A stretch of DNA of 64,000 nucleotides from assembly GCA_021234155.1 (NCBI GenBank), contig JAJEKV010000001.1:38674826-38738825 (forward strand). The letters run 5' to 3'. Under the pieces are notes generated by a model, which was given only the letters and a program-made list of their open reading frames with translations, was not told where the DNA came from and ran no database searches. The position numbers were made by a program, and so were the translations under genes. This document shows positions 38,793-48,164 of the stretch, one piece after another; position 1 is the first letter of the stretch, and each line of letters opens with the position of its first letter. Origin of the DNA: Isoetes taiwanensis. Lineage: Eukaryota > Streptophyta > Lycopodiopsida > Isoetales > Isoetaceae.

Positions 38793-39270
38793 CCACTCAC
38801 ACAGTGCGCCAGGGTGGGATCGGTTTGCAAACCGAACTGGTTGGGGCGCACTCTGTGAGGGTGTCTTTCTTTGTTTAGGTCACTAATGATGCTAAACTAG
38901 AGAACTAAAGACATAATCCTGGATATCTCATCGAGATAGATAGGATTGAGCCTTTACTCGCCTTATTTGGGCAAGTTGTGGTGGAGTTTGGGGTTCTACC
39001 ACTCACACAGTGCGCCAGGGTGGAATCGGATTCCAAACCAAATGGGTCTGGGCGCACTCTGTGAGGGGTGGAGCTCCATTTGACTCGGCGTTGGCCAATT
39101 TGGACAGATTAGGGGTCAATTCCTACTAACTGGGATGAGTTAGGTCGAATAGTATACCTACTTCCTGCATTTAGGCAAGATTTGGCACCAAACCATGCTC
39201 AACCACTCACACAGTGCGCCAGGGTGGGATCGGTTTGCAAACCGAATGGGTTGGGGCGCACTCTGTGAGG
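38793..39270. repeat. Three hairpin repeats at about 205 bp spacing
   Basis: Copies at 38,793-38,860, 38,999-39,067 and 39,203-39,270 are about 68 bases each. Arms CTCACACAGTGCGCC and GGCGCACTCTGTGAG pair at 14 of 15 positions. Copies 1 and 3 have an inner palindrome, CGGTTTGCAAACCG. Start-to-start distances are 206 and 204. The roughly 137 bases between hairpins are not similar to each other, so only the hairpins and their spacing are conserved. They separate the H3-like ORF from ORF X. Confidence 0.88.
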
Positions 39271-39416
39271 GGTGGAATAAAAAAATGCCTGGTTTGTTTC
39301 AAACTTTGCTATTTCTAAATGTAGAATTCGGCAATACACCCTATTTAAACTCGATTTGACTTATTTATTTATCAAAACTATAGACTTATACCAAAGAAAA
39401 GGTCATTTACAATAGT

Positions 39417-40590
39417 TCAGGGGCCCTCCTTCTTAATAAACTGAGCTAGTCTAATATCTTTGGGCATACAAGTCACTCTCTTAGCACACGCAACAGAGTC
39501 TTCGAAGTAATGTACGATGTCTTTGCTCGACGCGCCTCTGCGGTCACGAGCAACATGTCGTCCGTGACCCGTTTGGATGGGTCGAACTCTTGCAAAATCT
39601 CCCTCGTTAGACGTGCAAAGGGGGCTCTGGGAATGAGGAAGCCATAGCTCTGCTGGAAGTGCTTGATTTCTTGGGCCGCCCTCGCGAATTTTGAGTCCGT
39701 CGGCCTTTTCATCGGCTTCTTCGGAGGGGTTGGCTGTTCCGGTGGGCGCTTCAACGTGTTCTTCTTCGTTGGCCGACCTCCTTCAATGGTCTTCACTCTG
39801 TGTTCTTCGTAGTACTTGGAGTATTCTTCGTGCATTTTCATGTACGCAGTATACTCCTTTAGCTCCTCCGGTACTTCAAGTCTGCCTTGGGCGCATAGGA
39901 CTCCCTCTGCTGACCTTGGTTTCTTGGTCTTTGCAGCCATTTGGGGTGCCGGCGACGACCATTTAGGATAGGGCGGTGCATTACCCACAGGGTCTTCATC
40001 CTCCGGTATTGGGTTTGAAGGGCCCGAAGTCTCGCCTGGTTCGTGTCCTCCCGCTCCCTCCTCGGGTTGGTCGGGCCGAAGATGGGGGCTTCGGGATCCG
40101 GCTCTGTATGGTCCTCCCCGGCGGTGTCTTCTTCTTCTTGGCTTCTCGCCCGGCACTTAGTGTCCTTACCTTTCTCGCTCTCACCTTCTCCGGCTCCTCT
40201 GCGCTTCCTCCTTTCTTCCCTCTTACGTTTCCTTCTCCTCCCTCCTCTTTCTTAGTTTCTCCTTTTCCTTAGGCCTTTCGCCTTTGATTTCTTATTTCGC
40301 CTTCTTCTCTTTCCCTCTTCTTCTTCTTGGTTCGGCTACGGTTCCTCATTATCCCCGAAGATCTCCCTCGGCTGACTCCCTCCAGCGAGTTCCGCCGGCG
40401 TCGCCTCCCGATCAAGGTGCTCGATACACATTCCTGCTCTTGGGGTTAGGGTTAGGTGGTTCAACCGGTGCCTCCCTCTTCCCGTCGCACTTGCCTCCGT
40501 CTCGGCCTTCACGGCCGGACGGCTCGCTCCTCTGGGCTCACATAACCGGGTGGCATAACCTTGCGGAGGCGATCTGTTCGTCCGTGCCAT
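39417..40590 (-). pseudogene. Histone H3-like ORF of element A (frameshifted)
   Basis: It starts at an ATG at 40,590 with MARTNRS, close to the H3 N-terminus. A roughly 230-codon charged, proline-rich section follows. It changes frame between 40,336 and 40,156 and includes APPYPKW and EGGRPTKKN, both matched in element B. The histone fold lies at about 39,700-39,417: EIKHFQQSYGFLIPRAPFAR, then LTREILQEF (H3 alpha-N and alpha-1), then VTDDMLLVTAEA (alpha-2). A further frameshift near 39,500 is followed by YFED and AKRVTCMPKDIRLAQFI, and a TGA stop at 39,417. Loop 1 has the canonical H3 length. It is more diverged than the copy in B. It sits between the 5' LTR and ORF X in the element's sense. 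A real histone would package DNA; this function is only inferred. Confidence 0.85.
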
Positions 40591-40816
40591 GCTTTTGTTT
40601 GTCGGGTTTCGAGCTTTGGCGCTGAAGATCGTCTTCTTGGGAATTTGTTCTCGGGAAAGGTGGGGATAAAATGGAAACCCTAATTTTCTATTTATAGGGA
40701 GGTGGAATTTAGGGTTGGGACCTGCAATTCATATGGGGAAAAAAAAAAAAAATAAATTAGGGCATTAGCGAAGGTACGAGGCATTCATTTGGGTTCACCA
40801 TACTCTAAAACACCCA

Positions 40817-41098
40817 CCACTCACACAGTGTGCTGGGGCAGATTGGATTACCAACCTAAAGAGTGCGGGCGCACTCGTGAGGGGTCAATCGCTTTTTGAG
40901 GCTACTTTATAATTTACAGGGAGTTTCTTAATGTTATAAAATACAAACCTGTCTAGAACTAAGGAATTAAGCCAAATTACACCATTAGTTTAATTAATTG
41001 GAACAACTAATTAGGTCAACCGAGGTCAACCACTCACACAGTGTGCCTGGGTGGAATCGGTTTGCGAACCGAATGGTGCTGGGCGCACTCTGTGAGGG
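40817..41098. repeat. Two more hairpin repeats upstream of the H3-like ORF
   Basis: Copies at 40,817-40,883 (degenerate) and 41,030-41,098 are 213 bases apart, with the same arms as the three copies at 38,793-39,270. In the last copy one G-C arm pair has become a G-T wobble pair, and the inner palindrome reads CGGTTTGCGAACCG. They lie between the primer-binding site and the H3-like ORF. Confidence 0.85.
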
Positions 41099-41299
41099 GT
41101 CGACTGTTTTTGACAATTTAGGTTGGGAAAGATGCCACACTTCACTAGCAACCTATCATGGAGCTAAAATCTACCCAAAAATTGGAAATTTTCCCAATTG
41201 TTCGAAGCTCTTGCTTGGGTGGCTATACCCCAAGACTCGAATCTCATTGTTAGTCCCCACGGGAAAAATGGCTGTGCTCGATCTTGGATGCCAAGATCA

Positions 41300-41311
41300 T
41301 GCTCGATACCA
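41300..41311 (-). promoter_or_regulatory. Primer-binding site of element A
   Basis: On the minus strand TGGTATCGAGC follows the 5' LTR after two bases. It matches the initiator tRNA-Met complement TGGTATCAGAGC with one base missing. Confidence 0.7.
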
Positions 41312-41313
41312 CC

Positions 41314-42916
41314 TGTGGACGCCCCTACTCCTTATAACGATGCCCGCATCGTATTAAGGAGGAGCATTCCCCGGCAGCGGTACGGCGGGGGGCCATCCAC
41401 CGACTCCACTCCCATGGGGGCGAGTCGGCAAAGGGAAGAGTGGATGTGTCATTCATCCGTCTTCCATCGGATCGACCCTATCTGGAAGCGTAACAAACAA
41501 ACGTGAGCACAACTAATAATATACAAACACAATCACCATAACAATAGCAACATCACGAGTCGGCCAATACCTTCATAACAATAATACAAAGGAAAGATCC
41601 TACCCGTGGCTCCGGACTCAAGGGGATGACCCGACGGCTAGGCCTCGAGTGAGTTTGTGCATGAATTCATGGCAATGGATTTGGCTGGCATAGAACATGG
41701 CTTAGGGTAGTCCACTCCATCCGCCCCTCAGGTGCACACTTTGCGCAGTAGGGCTGAAAAGTATTGGGACTTGGCCAGTAGCTGCCGTGGGTGAATAGCC
41801 GGAGGGGGCTACTACTGGCCGGGTTGCATCTCCCCAACCCCGATGAGGCAGGAAGAGAGCTGCCTCTCCTCCAGAGGTATCCATGCTCATCGCAGGCGGC
41901 TAGAGGGCCACTGCCCTTATTCGACTTGAACTCACTGGAAGGTCATATCCACCACCCCACGAGTGTCGAGCTCATGCCTTGCCCACACGCAGGACAAGCC
42001 ATTAAGCCTAGCCGGCCAAAGACCCCCGATAGGCTTTACTACCGGAGGGGTCAGTCCGCGATGAGACAAGTTCCTCCTTATCAACCGGCCTTGCCCCTTC
42101 ACCCACAGCCAGGTGGGCTCCTGTGCACGGGCCGCAATTATGTGGGAACTAAGGTGCTATGCTAGGAGCATCTTCTACACAGCCTTTAGGTCTCTACCCC
42201 CCTTCCCACAACAAGGAGATCACAGAGTGGAATACATGCAATATCACAGAACAGAGATAGAGAATCATATCAATCTATCTACTTAACATCCAATGTTAGG
42301 TTCATTCGTTAGAGACTCAGATCTAGGGATCTACAAGGCTTCCAGAGATGATCTAACATACTAAACCGCATATTGCCACGCCTCTAAAAAGGCGGTTTTG
42401 CACAAATGTAACAACTAGATACCGCTCCTTGGCTTGCTCCCCGATCCCCTCGGGCGCCCATGCTCCCCGATCTTGCCGAAGACAGCTGCTACTTAGCAAC
42501 CTGTTGTGCAAATCCGACTTTTCGGAGCCTGGCAATGCGATTTCGAGCCTTACCTTGGCCGAATTGGCCTAGGAAAGCCCTGAATGCGAAAGAGGAAAGG
42601 AAGCTCTAGAAAACCCTAATTGGCAAAGTGAAAGGAGAGCTAGGGTCTAGGGTTTTAGCCCTTATATAGACCCTATCTAGGTTAGGGCATCCACATGGGC
42701 AAATGGCTTTAAGCCATTTGGAAATGGATGAACAAGGAACCTTTTGTTGTGTATGTTTAATTACATACCCAACATCCAAGGTTGCCCCCTAGGTGCAACC
42801 TTTAGCTCCTAGGTGCAACGTTGTCCTACTCTCAAGTACATGTCACTTGTGACATGTACGTGTGACGTGGCAGTATAATATACGTATTGGGGCGTATATT
42901 ATGCTGGAACGTCACA
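41314..42916 (-). repeat. 5' LTR of element A
   Basis: About 1,603 bases, direct partner of 29,619-31,213. On the plus strand it begins TGTGGACGCC and ends GGAACGTCACA. The target duplication ATCTA follows at once. Confidence 0.93.
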
Positions 42917-43020
42917 ATCTATGGGATTTGACACCCAACAGTTCAGAGTGCAATTTTGGGCAGTCTCAAACTCGAGACTATATCTAGTGTGTTACCACTA
43001 GACTAAACACTCGCAGGAGA
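42917..43020 (-). mobile_element. SINE, tRNA-like head (split by element A)
   Basis: On the minus strand GTTTAGTCTAGTGGTAACAC and then CTCGAGTTTGAGACTGCCC fit pol III A and B boxes at tRNA-like spacing. The body runs to 42,917, where element A begins, and resumes at 29,618. Confidence 0.6.
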
Positions 43021-44475
43021 AGTCCTATTATTGCCAAATGATTTAATTAAGCACAAATAAGGAACTTAATGGATAAATACAAGCTAATATAGATAGATAG
43101 ATAGTGGAGGAAATAAATTGATTTGGCTGTCTTAGGATTGAACTGTTGGCATCTGCATCACTGATCCATGATTGGATTTAGATTATATCTTCAACAGGAG
43201 AAGCTGTGGACTAGAAACCGGCAAATACCAAATGAGAAAAAAAGAGTTAGCGCTCCTCTGATGAATCCTCTTCCAAGTTTTTTATTGGTGGGATATACAA
43301 CTTCTGCCTGATTTTCAAGACTTTCCAATAGTTTGCATCACAAGCTATAAACAAAACCCATCAAGATACCACATGCTTGCAGCCATATTTTCGTCCTCAA
43401 TTTTATAGAGCAATTGTTAAGCAACCGTTTACTTGTTTTAATGAATTTCTGACAGTCCATTCTATGTTTGCATTGAGGTATACTAGTAACGGGTGCTTGG
43501 CATTGTCGGGCATGAATATAGTTCTATTGTAGGAATTGAACTTAATTCCTTACATTTGTGGTCCATACCTCTCAGTTATTGGATGAATATATGGAGTAAA
43601 TAATGTATGATTACGAAGTTCTACCCTGGCAACAAAGTCTTACATTAGAGTTATTGTAGTGGGAAAGGGATGGAGCGATATCAATTTAATGTTTCTACTG
43701 TAGTAGTTTAGATAATTATTTCAATTTGAGTTTCATTTTAGGTTTTAGAAGGAGGGGAGGGGGGATGAAACAACATGAAGGTTTCATTAAAATTGCATTG
43801 ACAATGAGACTTGGAATTTGATTTAGAGATACATTAGGATTAAACATGGAATTTATGTTTTCTAAATACGGTTACAGACATGGTTCCTGCATAATGTTGC
43901 ACATGCTGTATGTACTCTAGAATAAGGTAGATATGGGACGATGAAGAGAAACTTGGCGTAGAAACTACAATATAAAAATGCAAATTAAAAAGTTCGATAT
44001 TGTAATGAATTCCTAGTTATATATTGACTTTTGATCCTAATTGAAGTTATTACTAAGAGTTTATAGTTGTATGTTGACATCAATCCACTTGGAGCTATTT
44101 GTAAGTGTCACTAACATTGGGGAGTTATTTAGATGATGTAGGTTGGACTTCAAGCATTAAGTTAACTTGTATAGCTCCTTCACAAAAGGCCATTCCACGA
44201 TGAAAGCTGAAGCTATTAATGGTAAAGCTAACAATTTGGAATGACAGCATGCAAGTTGTTCAAATGAAGTTTATGATATTGGAACGCTTACATGCAAAAT
44301 TATTTAATCTGCATGAATTGTATTGTGCATCTATTTTTTCTCAACAAAATATAGACCTACTTAGTGTAAAGGACGGTGTACGAACATTTCCATCTTGCAA
44401 GACATTATTTGGCCCTTAAATGTGATTGTGTAAGATAATAGCCTATGCAGAAGTTTGCATAAAATACAAATCATG
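43021..44475. other. No gene recognised (between elements A and B)
   Basis: AT-rich sequence with a short (ATAG)n run near 43,089-43,104. No supported ORF, RNA gene or element. Confidence 0.5.
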
Positions 44476-44480
44476 CTCGA

Positions 44481-44729
44481 TGTGACGCTCCCTGCTAAAC
44501 GTACGGCGCCCGGCCGTACACTCGGCAGGAAATCCCCCATCCGGCTCAACAACCGCATGGGCCCTTCGTCTACCCCGCACTCTGAGGTGACTCTTAGTGC
44601 GGGAAGGGAACACGAAGGTGTCTTGCGCGCCCTTCCCCTATGGGCTCCTATAACAGCGGAAGCGAGAACACGTCAGAACTAGCATCAACATATACAAATA
44701 CTACCTCGAAGGGTAGTGCATCACACATA
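44481..44729 (-). repeat. Element B left LTR, outer 249 bp
   Basis: Collinear with 55,632-55,880 of the right LTR, up to CATCACACATA. At 44,730 similarity stops and integrase coding sequence begins on the plus strand. The rest of this LTR is at 46,616-47,626, reversed. Confidence 0.9.
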
Positions 44730-45753
44730 GTTATCTAAGATGGCACATTTTGTGCCTTGCAAGACTACTGACACCGCATTAGATACTGCCAAGTTATTTG
44801 TAAGGGAGATTTTCAGACTCCATGGCATGCCTCGGGAGATAATATCTGATAGGGATTCCAAGTTTATGAGTGCCTTCTGGCAGGACCTCTTCAGCACCAT
44901 TCGGGACGAATCTCTCCATGAGCACGCATATCATCCCCAAACAGATGGCCGGACGGAGAGGACCTAACCGGATCATTGAAGACATGCTTCAAGCTATGTG
45001 TGGAACAAGCGGTCAAGTGGGATGAGTACATCCACTTGGTGGAATTCGCCACAACAATTGCCAAGCAGAGTCATCTCAGATGTCTCCTTTCATGGTAAAT
45101 TACGGGTACCAGTGCTTAACCCCGGATACCTGGCACAATCCTGTGTCCAAGGTAGAAGTATCCCAGCAGATGTTAGGGGATATGCAGCAGCTAGTGGAAG
45201 AAGTAAGGGGTTATTTATTGGCAGCAAGAAGTCGGCAGAAGAGTGTAGCCGACAAGCACAGGACCGTAAGAGAGTTCAAGGTAGGCGATACCGTTTGGTT
45301 GAAGATCAAGGTGAAGCAAGCCAAGCTGCGGATTGGGAGCTGCAAGAAGCTTGCCCCTAGGTGGGCTGGTCCGTTCAAGATTTTGGAGAGAGTGGGCTCT
45401 CAAGCCTACAAGTTGGATCTTCCAGCCCATCTCAAGGTTCACAAGGTCTTCCACGTAAGTTTATTAAAAAGGCACAATCCTAACCCTGAGGAGGTTTTGG
45501 ATACTCCAACCTTGTTGGAAATGATGGAGGAGCAAGTAAAAATAGTGCCTGAATTGCTTCTTGATAAGTCATTCAAGAAGACTAGGAGGTCTCAATTCCT
45601 CCAAAGATTTGGTTAAGTGGGAAGCACTTACCCGTGGAAGATGCGACATGGGTATTGAAGCAAGACTTGGAGAAGCAATACCCAGAGTTTATGAAGGAGT
45701 TTGATGGGCGAGTCGTCTCCGACTTGGTCGACCCCGACTTGCCAGGTGGTTAG
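44730..45753 (+). pseudogene. Element B integrase C-terminal part and chromodomain (inverted segment)
   Basis: The frame begins inside integrase with KMAHFVPC-type codons (MAHFVPCKTTDTALDTAKLF), then IISDRDSKFMSAFWQDLF (second catalytic D), then a YHPQTDGRTERT stretch near the catalytic E. After a shift come MSPFMVNYGYQ, VGDTVWLKIKVKQAKLRI, the GPF/Y part LAPRWAGPFKI, LKVHKVFHVSLLKRH and the chromodomain (KIVPELLLDKSFKKTRRS, then after a shift LVKWEALPVEDATW), stopping at 45,751. It is the missing half of the minus-strand integrase at 47,627-48,164. Integrase inserts the DNA copy, and the chromodomain reads chromatin. Confidence 0.9.
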
Positions 45754-46602
45754 CTAGTATGTTGTTAGTTAGTTTTAAGCCCTGGCGCATGCATTCTAGT
45801 TACTAGGGTGCATGTGCGTAACCTTGGATCGTGGGGGCGATGATGGGATACACCTTTAGGGCATTCTCTAGGCCACACGCACCAAGAGGTGCGCATGACC
45901 ATTAGGGTCATGTGAGTGAGGAATGAGGCATGGTGGGCGATGATGGGACATCGATCGGATGATCTCTATGCCACGATGCGGGGTACGCACACCTGGCCGT
46001 AGGAGGGTCATGGTGAAGGTTAAAGTGATCATGCGCGATGATGGGATCGTGAGACGTTCCCTAGCTTCAAACCCGTGGGGCATGATGCACTAGGGGTACT
46101 CGGCACCGGGTAACCGAGTACAAGGTAGCACTCGATCATGGGCGATGATGGGAGCATCTTAAATGATCCTTAAGCTCAAATCCGAAAGGGCCATGATCTT
46201 GGGCAAGGTAGTAGGACAACCTTGAGTCAGTAGTTCGGCTCAAGGAGGTTAGGGGGGTGGTCCCCTAAAACCACAAATTATTAACTAAACTAACGTAATG
46301 TGCTCCTTTTGCAGGCAAGTAGAAGGGGGACTTCAACGAGGAGCGCATTACGAGAAGATAGGGGGAGCCATAATTTAGATTATGAACCCTAATAACTCTT
46401 ACAATAATGTTTTGAATTATCGTAAGAAATAACCGTGTTAAGGCTATATAATTTTGTATAAGTACAAATATAGCCTAAATTTTTGACTTGAACTAATAAA
46501 ACTTGATTGCTAAACTAAACTAAAGGTTATGACATGTTGTTGCTTGTGCAGGCATAAGGTAGGTTCGTCACCTTAGTGCAATGCTGAGGACAGCATTGTC
46601 CT
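45754..46602 (+). repeat. Element B 3' region with four repeats about 100 bp apart
   Basis: GCGATGATGGGA recurs at about 45,836, 45,936, 46,034 and 46,141, that is about 98-107 bases apart, inside looser repeats rich in ATGATC and GGGGCATGATG. The rest, to 46,602, is non-coding and ends near a second element-specific segment with ATGCTGAGGACAGCATTGTC, a short palindrome around 46,580. Confidence 0.7.
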
Positions 46603-46615
46603 AAGGGGGGGAGAA
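46603..46615 (+). promoter_or_regulatory. Polypurine tract of element B (inverted segment)
   Basis: AAGGGGGGGAGAA directly precedes the LTR start TGTGACGG at 46,616. Its plus-strand orientation agrees with the inverted integrase and LTR. Confidence 0.85.
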
Positions 46616-47626
46616 TGTGACGGTCCAGGGGAATATACGCCATAAATACGTATATTCCTGGATCCGTCACCATACAAGTCTATCTTCATAGCCTTGTATA
46701 CCATAGATTGTGGCACTAGGGGGCATGGCTAAGTTATTCGCATAACTTAGCCAACCATAGGTTAAGCCATTATCCACGTGGCCTTAACCTATTGGGGCAC
46801 CGCCACACAGGACTCACCCGATTGGTGCCACATGGCATCCTAGGTGGACCTAACTTATATAGGCATAAACCCTAACCCTAGACCTCTTTCCAGCCCTAGC
46901 ACCCAGAGACTCACCTACTCGTTCGAAACCTCGTTTCGAACATCGTTTGCTGTGGCATAGACTGGTGCAGCAGCCCCAGCAGGGTAGACTCATTCTTGGA
47001 GTAGGAGCGGCACCTCGTGAGTCGGAGACCATGGAGGCACACGGATCTGGAGGGAGAGCTTCAGGAGCAGGTATGTAGGATAGTAGTTGTGCTATCTCAT
47101 CTGGAATTAGCATTCCAGATGTGCTAGTATTTTGTATCTAGAGTAGAGCCATCCTAGAACCCATATTCAACATCTTGAACCCTAATCAAGGAACCCTAAC
47201 CATTAGTTAGTTGTATGATTAGGTTAAGATGTTCTTCTTATGATTATTCTCATGATGTGATGATTATGTGATGATGGTTGATCATGTTTGCTCCTCTTGT
47301 ATTGGGAAGGGGAGATGCAACCCTTCCTGCCTCATCGGACCAGGGAGATGCAACCTGGAGTAGTCCCGATGGGTGATGCCATGGGATTGCGTATCCTGGA
47401 AGGCTAGAGTCCTGTCAGAGCCTGATCTAGCTCATTCGCAAAGTATGCACAGGAGGGGCGGATGGAGTGGTCAACCCTAGCCATTGTTCTATGCCAGCCC
47501 TCGCCATTGCCATGACTCGGTCTGCTCTATCTTGAGGCCTAGCCGGTCAGTCATCCTCCTTACGAGTCTGAGCCGGGGTAGGAGCTCTCATGTTTTATGG
47601 TTCGTGATTATCATCTTTGCCTTGGT
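46616..47626 (+). repeat. Element B left LTR, inner 1,011 bp, inverted
   Basis: Reverse complement of 55,881-56,885, nearly identical over long runs. With 44,481-44,729 it makes about 1,260 bases, the length of the right LTR (1,254). It ends CTTTGCCTTGGTT, where integrase coding sequence resumes on the minus strand. Confidence 0.9.
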
Positions 47627-48164
47627 TCTACGACAACCATCAATGCATCCTTGCCTCGAAGAGTTCTAGGGAGACCTGTGATGAAATCCATGCTTATGAC
47701 CTCCCACTTTGCATTTGGCACCCCCAATGGCTCCAGCACACTGAATCGAAGTTGCTCCGCTTTGGTCTGCTGACATAACTGGCAATCCCGAATATATGCA
47801 GCTATCTGCCTCTTCATTCCTGGCCAGAAGTAGCTACTTCGAATCTTGAAATAAGTCTTCATGAAGCCAGCATGCCCTGCTATTGGGCTGTTATGTGTGT
47901 CATGAAGAATTAGCTTCCTTACCCCTGATGATTCGGGCACACACAACTTATGCTTGTGATACAACAGGTTGCCTTCCTTCTTATAATGCTTGAAGGCCTC
48001 CCGCTCCTTATCCATTCGGCTTCCTTGGAAAGACTTTCCCATACCTCCTTGAAGTCCACATCATTTGGCAAGGACTCCTCAATCTTCTTGCCAAACTCAC
48101 TTTCGAAAGAGTGGAAATCGTGATTACAATGCGCCCTTGTGCGAAATGGTCTCCGAGAGGGCAT
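47627..48164 (-). pseudogene. Element B integrase N-terminal part
   Basis: The frame 48,042-47,611 carries the zinc-binding module (HDTHNSPIAGHAGFMKTYF, then CQLCQQTKAEQLRF) and WEVISMDFITGLPRTLRGKD, the first catalytic D. It ends at DALMVVV, exactly where the inversion cuts. The plus-strand piece at 44,730 continues the protein. An upstream frame (48,164-47,919) links to RNase H after a shift. Confidence 0.88.

Larger units (their letters stand above)
29619..42916 (-). mobile_element. Element A: 13.3 kb Ty3/gypsy chromovirus with histone-like ORF
   Basis: Two LTRs (29,619-31,213 and 41,314-42,916) in direct orientation, with TGTG...CACA ends, are flanked by the five-base duplication ATCTA (29,614-29,618 and 42,917-42,921). 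This fixes the insertion exactly. Coding runs right to left: primer site, H3-like ORF, ORF X, gag, protease, RT/RNase H, integrase, chromodomain, polypurine tract. Most ORFs carry shifts, so it is not autonomous now. The block from 37,020 to 41,313 has no counterpart in ordinary chromoviruses, which are usually 5-8 kb. Confidence 0.9.

Noticed and set aside
39691-40272. Plus-strand serine/leucine-rich ORFs opposite the H3-like ORF
   Set aside because: They are the antisense of the real frame, with low-complexity composition. The same applies to 54,484-55,196.
38793-41098. Regularly spaced repeats as a CRISPR array
   Set aside because: The setting is a eukaryotic retrotransposon, the 'spacers' are about 137 bases, and there are only three plus two copies.
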